The notes under the pieces were generated by a model. It had not been told where the DNA came from, did no database searches, and saw only the letters and a list, made by a program, of their open reading frames with translations. Of a stretch of 64,000 nucleotides of DNA, positions 57,791-64,000 are shown one piece after another. The translations under genes were made by a program, and so were the position numbers. Each line of letters opens with the position of its first letter. Position 1 is the stretch's first letter. The stretch comes from Owenia fusiformis (lineage: Eukaryota; Annelida; Polychaeta; Sabellida; Oweniidae): assembly GCA_903813345.2 (NCBI GenBank), contig CAIIXF020000003.1, positions 242,730 to 306,729 of the forward strand, written 5' to 3'.

Positions 57791-58698
57791 CAAGAATAGT
57801 CCTCACAATAGCAAAGTTATAGGAGATTTGAGGAAGCGCGCACTTGAGCAGAATGCAATGATGGGACCAACTCAGAAAATGTCCATCACAGATATTGAAT
57901 GTAAGCAATTCTTTATTTAAAATGTACAGTTTATATATATATATATCTTTTATTGACTCTTTAGATGTCATATCATGACATATTAGTCACCAAGGTAGAG
58001 CAGTTCTTCCCATTGTTGAGTTGAAGAACTGGTATCTTTATCCTGGCTAGAACCACACACAATTCTAGCCAGCGCCAGCCTTTTATCGAGTTAGCAGCAC
58101 TCTAGTAATCGCCAGTATAGGTCAGCAGTCATAGGTCAAAGACAAATCACAAGAAATGCTGAAATGAATTCCCTTAACAATTTACTTTCTGTCCATTTGC
58201 TTGATTATAATGATTACACATGTATTTTCATTTGCCTAATTTAATAGTTCATATATTTGTGTTTTCAGTGGCAAAATCAAGATAATTCATAAATTGTAAG
58301 AGGAGAGGAAAGGTGATAACTCCTGAAGAAAAGGCAAAGAGAAACAACATATCAAGAAAACAACATGTAAGAATTAAGAAAATGATAGTTGATGATAAAA
58401 GTACAGTTGTAAATATTACTCAGATTTTCTCTTAATCATAAAATTAGGGACCATCTTTCTTCTTAAGAATAAATACTTAATTCTGCAGCCATTTTTCAAA
58501 AATGCTAGGCCATGTAAAAAAGAGAGGGAAATGTGGAGTCGCGTCACTAATGATCTGTTATCTGATGAGGAATTAGATGAAGATACCAAAACAATCACAA
58601 GTCGTGCACCACGATGGCGTTCAAACAGACTGAACAATATAATAAGAAAACTGGATGAGAAAACCTCTATGTTGAGGGATCCAAAATATAAACGTTAA
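57791..58698 (+). CDS. Three orphan exons of an unrecognised gene, 3' end
   Basis: Exon 57791-57900 (acceptor ATTTTACAG, donor GTAAGC) reads NSKVIGDLRKRALEQNAMMG then PTQKMSITDIE. A segment ending at 58366 (donor GTAAGA) reads CKRRGKVITPEEKAKRNNIS; its upstream AG at 58267 leaves stops in all frames, so its start is damaged or elsewhere. The last exon, 58489-58698 (acceptor TTCTGCAG), reads SDEELDEDTKTITSRAPRWR then SNRLNNIIRKLDEK and stops at TAA 58696-58698. Just past the stop another frame reads RGPFSDRPKPRD, like the usual tail of a multicopy invertebrate family (acidic stretch, W-R-S, L-D, then RP-x-P), so the stop may reflect a frameshift. Function unknown. Confidence 0.45.
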
Positions 58699-59023
58699 AG
58701 GGGCCCATTCTCTGATAGGCCAAAACCAAGGGACACAGAAAGAAATTATGGTTTATTAAACCAGTGAAATGATCTGCCTCCAACTTTTGGAGTTGTTAGA
58801 TAGTTTGCCTTTGGCCTCAGAGTCTGCTACAAATTGGTAATGCCATTTTCTGTGTTGGTGCCTTGTCTCATTTACATGATTTATATGTAATGTTGCACCT
58901 GTTCTCCATTTTAGTAGCTATTTTTTAACATGTCACAGTAAAACATCAAAATACAATAATCCAAACATCAGTTAAACACAAACAAAATTCCAAAATAATA
59001 TATAACAGTTCTTTACCTGAAAT

Positions 59024-59258
59024 TTGGATGTAGTTTTTCATATACATTTTGGAATATAGTTTCTCATATACATTTTAAAATAGGGATGTCGTTTTTCATA
59101 TACATTTTGAAATATGGATGTAGTTTTTCATAAAGATTCTGAAATATGGATGCAGTATTTCATATAGATTCTGAAATATGGATGTAGATTTTCATATAAT
59201 TTGAAGTATGGATGTACAGTAATTTTTCATATACATTTTGAAATATGGATGTAGTTGC
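59024..59258 (+). repeat. About 33-bp tandem repeat, seven copies
   Basis: Units ATATGGATGTAGTTTTTCAT plus ATACATTTTGAA with point changes; one copy carries an extra 10 bp (near 59215). Confidence 0.85.
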
Positions 59259-60154
59259 TGCTTTCATACAAATTACTCTGTGGCCATTTTTGCTTATTAT
59301 GTAAAGTGTTTCAACAACATATTTTTTATAAAGGGTGTGTAATATTCAGTGGGAATACATTCATAAACACTTTTCGGCCATCTTGGATTTTTGATTAAGT
59401 TATAAGTTACCTTAAAGGGGACCACCACCATGATCACATGATCAGTCGTGTGGAGGTAAGCTCCCAGTTGAAATAAAAGCACTGTCCTCCTTTAGTTTAT
59501 GTGAAAAGTAGCTAATACCCTCATGTATTTGGTCAGTTTGTGTGTCACACGACTTATCCACACCATATGCTTCATTCAACATATTTTATGCTATTAAGCT
59601 GCATATAAAAACACTACTTAGCTGTAAAAACGTACCACATGGATGAACTCAGGTTAGGGTAATTAAATTAGTTGTTTCTCATTCTTGCCCGCGTGTGGCC
59701 CAATCCCCCCTCCACCTTTTTTCTGCCATTTCTGAGAAAAAAACACCTTACCTCGCGCACATCCATGGCGTGTGAAACACTTTTTTTAACTTTTTATGGA
59801 TCAGGATAATTGACAATATCGTGGTACTGATATATGATCAAATATACCAGTAAAGTAGGCTAAATTCAACATATAAATTCAACATAAACCCAGTTTATTT
59901 CTTTCAAAATTAGTTATTTGTTTTTACAGTTATTTTAAAAAAAAGTCCCTCATCAGCATTTTAGATAGACAAAAAAGGTAATATAAAAACCGTCATTCCC
60001 GTATCAATTTTGAAAAATAGAAGAAAGAGAAACAACTAATTTAATTACCCTGGCCTAACATAAAATACAAAGCCACTAGCCAGCTCATACAGTATACTTA
60101 CCCCTTGCAAATTGTAATTTATCGAATTCACAGTAAACCCATCAATTTTAAAAA
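59259..60154. other. Intergenic DNA, no gene seen
   Basis: AT-rich; AGTTGTTTCTC near 59670 and its complement near 60029 hint at a small foldback (AATTAAATTAGTTGTTTCTC). No ORF. Confidence 0.4.
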
Positions 60155-60785
60155 AACAAAGAATATTGTTCTCATGGATCTATTATTCATGTTAAACTAA
60201 CTATGAAAATATAAATATGAAATAATATGTTAGCTTGAAGTCATATATAAGATGAAAATATATGTCCATGCATTTGCATTTTCCAAAGGGAATACTGTAT
60301 ATTCCCATGTAAGTAAATACAGGTGCAATATATAATTTATATGTATATCTATGTCATCTGTACATCTATACATGCGCGTATAGTGATACATTTGAACAAG
60401 ATGATGGTCCTGGAAAGAAATGAGCGTGGCAGATTTGCTAAAAAGCCACATACACCACAAAAGCAAGACCAATTTGAAAGTAAGTTCATTATTTTCAAGG
60501 GTACACTTCAAGTGAAAGCTACATTGCTACAGGGTGGCCTATCATTCTGAGACAAATGTATTATCCAACGATTGTGATTTTCGAAGCTAAAATATAATAT
60601 CTTGAGCAGATGAAAATACATTCCCATGAGATATGTATATATAGTCAAAAGTGATAACTATTTATTGAGTGTAATGAAACGTATCCTTCGCCAACTGCTT
60701 TTGTTTGAGATAATTATCATGAAATATTTTTAAATTAATTTTTATGTGTGTCATTGATCCTAATCCACCCTGTAGTCTGGTGTTT
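60155..60785 (+). repeat. 630-bp inverted repeat, right arm (partner 56207-56836)
   Basis: Inverse of the left arm, differing by scattered substitutions and small indels. It holds the initial exon at 60401-60479. The arm ends at CTGGTGTTTGT (60785), where the left arm meets the gypsy fragment. Confidence 0.9.
60401..60479 (+). CDS. Initial exon of an unknown gene, present in both inverted arms
   Basis: ATGATG opens MMVLERNERGRFAKKPHTPQ then KQDQFE and ends at donor GTAAGT (60480). The short basic start followed by GRF and an intron resembles first exons of several DNA-transposon-derived gene families, and DDE-like C-terminal sequence lies 650 bp further on the same strand, so this may be one transposase gene. 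The inverted arm has the same exon on the minus strand (about 56514-56592) with its donor kept. Confidence 0.4.
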
Positions 60786-61123
60786 GTAGAGCATTGCACC
60801 TCGTACAACTTATTCTCACAAATATCAAACCTCATTTACTAATTAATTTTTTATGTGAATATGAAGAGTCCAAGCATTGCTTTTTTATGTTTACTGTATA
60901 GCTATATTTAGCCTTGATATCCATGATTTTTTAAAACAAAATCTCACCGTTAGATTTCGAGCTATTCATGTTTACTCATTTTTCTAATTGGAAAACAATG
61001 CAAATCTCATTTTTTCAAAGGAAAAAAAATGAAATTCTAAGACGGTGAAAAATCATTAAAAAATACACAGATTCAGAATCCGGCAAGCATTTTCCCTTAT
61101 TCCTCTCCGTTAAGAAGTTTTGT

Positions 61124-61441
61124 AAGGTGTTGGATTCCTTTAAGACTGGGATCTTCCCTCTAGATCCCAGTCAAGTTCCAGAGAGTGCATATTACTATTC
61201 AATACCTCAGTAACATAGTGCTTGACGAAAAAGATGAAACTCATCCCACATTACCTATAGCCACGTCATCTTCTTCCCCAAATAATGACAATATAATCCA
61301 TTTGTATCACTGATGGATGCTCTTGATCTAGGGGAAACAGAGGAAGAATCAGCCTCCCTTCAAGCAGGTGTTTCTGTGGTCAAGCCATGCCCTGCATTAG
61401 AGGAGGCATCAAAAGATCAATGTCTTAGGGTAAACGAGTGA
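61124..61441 (+). pseudogene. DDE (pogo/jerky-like) transposase C-terminal fragment
   Basis: 61124-61212 reads KVLDSFKTGIFPLDPSQVPE then SAYYYSIP and a stop. The F-x-x-(T/C)-GI-(F/Y)-P-x-(D/N)-P...P-E-S-A-(Y/F) pattern is characteristic of the end of pogo/Tigger/jerky-type DDE domains. A second open part, 61310-61441, reads LMDALDLGETEEESASLQAG ... then a stop, and may be the tail. Catalytic residues lie upstream and are not seen; a stop separates the two parts. Confidence 0.5.
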
Positions 61442-63626
61442 ATAAAATCAACATTGATCTGTGGCTCTCTAATCTTAAGTACGCAAATCTTGGCACTATT
61501 GCTAATGTTGAGTGACAGGTAACAACTGTTAATGGTCACTGTAGCACTTGTGACATGCACTTTTATAAATACTTTCAAATATTAAATATTGTTGGTACAA
61601 CTGATTATTCCTACCTAATGTATACTACTTCTCAACACAGCACATACTGAGACTGTATTGATATGCCACCTTTAAAAAGGTTTAGTAACTACTGTATCAC
61701 ATGATCTAGGTCACATGATCATACATGTATTTTAGTGTTGGGCCTGCTTTTGAATCTTCTGGATGTGGTAAATATTTTCCCATTGGGAGTTTAAGGAAAG
61801 ACTCAAGATATTTTGCAAATTTCAACATCAGCCATATTGGATTTCATTCCTAGGTTAGTTCCGAGCAGACTTACTTTACCATATGCCCACACTCACAGCC
61901 CAAGTAGCTTTATTGTCATGTAAAAACTCCACTCTTGTTATTTGATTTATATTTGTAGTTATTTATTTATTTATTTAATGTATATAAAATAAAATATTTT
62001 TATATATTGAAATATATAATTAATAAAATCACTGACTTCAACACAACATCAAAACTAAATCTGGCAGCATGGGAGATTCTTAGTCCAAAGGTTAGCACTA
62101 TCCTCGACCAGAGGCATTTGAGAAACAGTTTCAGTTTATAGGGTTTCAGGAAGCAGAATAATAAACATGAATTAATAGAGCATTAGGCATTTGTTTCTTT
62201 AGATCTATATGATTAAATTATCATTCATAAAGAATACAGAAAGCATTTTGAATTTCACTGGGTATAAATATAGTCATGCTTTTAGATGTAAAATTAGAAA
62301 TACACATCCTGCCCAAACAGCCAAAAGCCATGTTATTTAGTCACAGTAAGTAAAATATATTCACATTTTTTAAAGCTGTAGTATTATTTGAAACTCTGTA
62401 TTTGCATTAGATTGTGTAATTGTCAATTTCTTGTTTACATACCCAAAATAATTTATCATTTTGACAGTTCGATTTAATTGCCTGTATAAGATACAAGAAC
62501 ATAACTTAGGAGGAATGTCTGTTTGTAGGTTGCTCCTGCAATGACAAACAAGGCAACAACCTGCCACTATATTTTCAGGTATTTTTGTAATAGTTAATAT
62601 ATACATATATTACTATTACCTAGAACTCTTGTTTAAATAAAAAAGTAGGTAAGTACTATAATCTTTGGCAAATTTGGAGATGGTTTCCACTTTCTTGGAC
62701 AAAATGTTTCAAAATGTAGCTGCTAGAAATGGTATAATGTTCAACCTCAGTTAATACATAACTACAAGGAGGCCAAGGAGATTTTCAAGGAAGAATCTCA
62801 AGGAAGCTGACACGTCGAACACTGTATACAAACTTCCATGTGTAATTTGAAAACCAAGCATAAGTATTCATTGTATGGCATGGGGACTTTTCCACTATCA
62901 GATTGACTGCTTCTTTGCAGAGAACATTAAGGCAGCGCTACATTTTGCCAAATAGAGACCAAAACAAAGGAAAACATTTCAGGCATCTTTTTGAATGTCT
63001 AGCAACTAAGCAACTGTAGTTTGTTATAGTCAGCACCAGATCGAACGCAAGATCACTTGTCTGTGGCAGACATTTCTCCAGTAGTCATCATGGTAAACCT
63101 AGGCCAGATAAAGCAAAATCACATGCAAAGAAGCCTCAAGAGACTCTGTTAACAAATCATCGTGTAATGACTATCTTAGAGAAATTCATTCGGTCAAATA
63201 CCATTTTTTGTGTAGTTTGGTAGTTTTTACGGGAGATTTTTAAAAAAATTGGTACTTTTTGCGGTAGATTTTTATAAATCAGGATTTTTTTAGGTAAATT
63301 TTGAAACAACTGGAGTTTTTATGGTGAAATAAAATGGTACTTTTTTAAAAAAAAGCGGATTATCTCCAGTTTTTTTCTAATGAAAGCAATAGTTTTGGCT
63401 CCCAGAATGCGTTGCCGATATTCTGCAAAACAATCACCGAGCGATAGCTTTGTTGGAGAGCATCAGTTCATTCTCCCTGCAGTTGTAAAAATCATAAAGA
63501 CGCGAATAGCAAATGACGCATGTGTGGAGATTAAATAATATCGAGTTGGAACCCTGGCTTCCAATCCTCCTTGGAGTTTTTGAAGGAGATTTTTGACAAA
63601 ATCTGTACCACGACCTCACTAGTACC
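61442..63626. other. Intergenic DNA, no supported gene
   Basis: AT-rich with short frames only. TTTA-type microsatellite at 61958-61980. Near 63210-63330 a degenerate repeat of GGTACTTTTTGCGGTAGATTTTT-like units (about four, roughly 35 bp). The stretch 63410-63600 is less AT-rich and precedes the possible first exon. Confidence 0.4.
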
Positions 63627-63688
63627 ATGGCAGATGTTAGTGATAAAACTGCAAGTGCTTGTACTATTCTGGAACAGCATTCAACTGA
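63627..63688 (+). CDS. Possible first exon
   Basis: ATG in a good context (ACCATGG) opens MADVSDKTASACTILEQHST and reaches a consensus donor GTAAGT at 63689. A pyrimidine-rich TTTTCAG acceptor at about 63915 is the next clear one; joining there with the observed 2-nt phase gives a stop after four codons, so that pairing is wrong or the exon is not coding. The gene would run off the window. Confidence 0.3.
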
Positions 63689-64000
63689 GTAAGTTTATTC
63701 AATTAAATTTTATGACCTCAAAAGTATACATGTCACACATTGATTGAAGTTAATTAATAACTGCCAAGATCCGTAATTTACATGATATTTTCAATTGATT
63801 TTTTCCAATCTGGATTGGAGTTGGCTGAAGGAGGGGATTTGATTTTCAAGTTAAGAAACTTGTGTTTCTATTTAAGAATTCCAAACAAATACTAGTATTA
63901 TTTTAATTTTCAGTGTACGCAACTAATACCTTGCGGGCAAGCAGCTCACAATTCACTTCGATTTGGAATTCGAAAGTTGGTCACAACTGCCGCATCATGA
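63689..64000. other. Window end; possible intron and exon start
   Basis: A TTTTAATTTTCAG acceptor at 63902-63915 is followed by a frame open to the window end (ATNTLRASSSQFTSIWNSKV), using a phase that does not fit the exon at 63627. Confidence 0.25.

Overview
This window is eukaryotic genomic DNA from an AT-rich, intron-bearing, transposon-dense genome. The content fits a marine invertebrate, with a mollusc or cnidarian-grade animal most likely; the species cannot be read from the sequence. Support for this: GT-AG introns with GTAAGT donors and pyrimidine-rich acceptors, a tRNA-derived SINE, a non-LTR retrotransposon with an APE-type endonuclease remnant, Helitron, Ty3/gypsy, pogo/Tc1, hAT-like and IS1595-like fragments, and exons resembling multicopy families of such genomes (ParB-like GGNH proteins, SWIM plus YqaJ proteins). 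There is no bacterial operon, rRNA, CRISPR array or canonical tRNA gene.

Layout. 0-3 kb: IS1595-like fragment, a Helitron-type non-autonomous element full of TGACCT half-sites, and a SINE. 4-9.5 kb: 3' exons of a minus-strand gene whose phases agree, next to a 2.9-kb minisatellite that reads E/K/R-rich on the same strand. 9.5-15 kb: Helitron Rep relic and mostly empty AT-rich DNA. 15-22 kb: a minus-strand cluster with a winged-helix/kinase pseudogene behind a TATA and CRE promoter, a ParB-like gene, a USP-like exon, a second kinase pseudogene, and a foldback element forming a nearly perfect inverted repeat.

24-34 kb: 'copy A' of a 2.8-kb sequence, split by a 2.8-kb LINE and a 3.6-kb TIR element that carries a 2-kb pentanucleotide satellite. 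'Copy B' (51.3-54.0 kb, inverted) preserves both empty target sites, so both insertions and their target-site duplications can be read directly. 34-45 kb: minisatellites, a zinc-finger relic, a pogo/Tc1 mosaic, a 500-N assembly gap, an unnamed reading frame, a foldback repeat, and a SWIM/YqaJ pseudogene.

45.5-55.05 kb: an apparent 9.5-kb element with TACAGTACAG termini and CpG-rich GGTGCATCGATC-type arrays at both ends; a helicase motif V fragment lies just outside its right end. 55-64 kb: a gypsy RNase H/integrase fragment, a 630-bp inverted repeat carrying a duplicated initial exon, hAT-like and DDE fragments, several orphan exons and a possible first exon at the right edge.

Most protein-coding signal is decayed mobile or multicopy sequence. 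The best candidates for living genes are the ParB-like gene (18.0-19.8 kb) and the phase-consistent gene end at 4.1-6.3 kb. No cooperating pathway can be assembled from this window.
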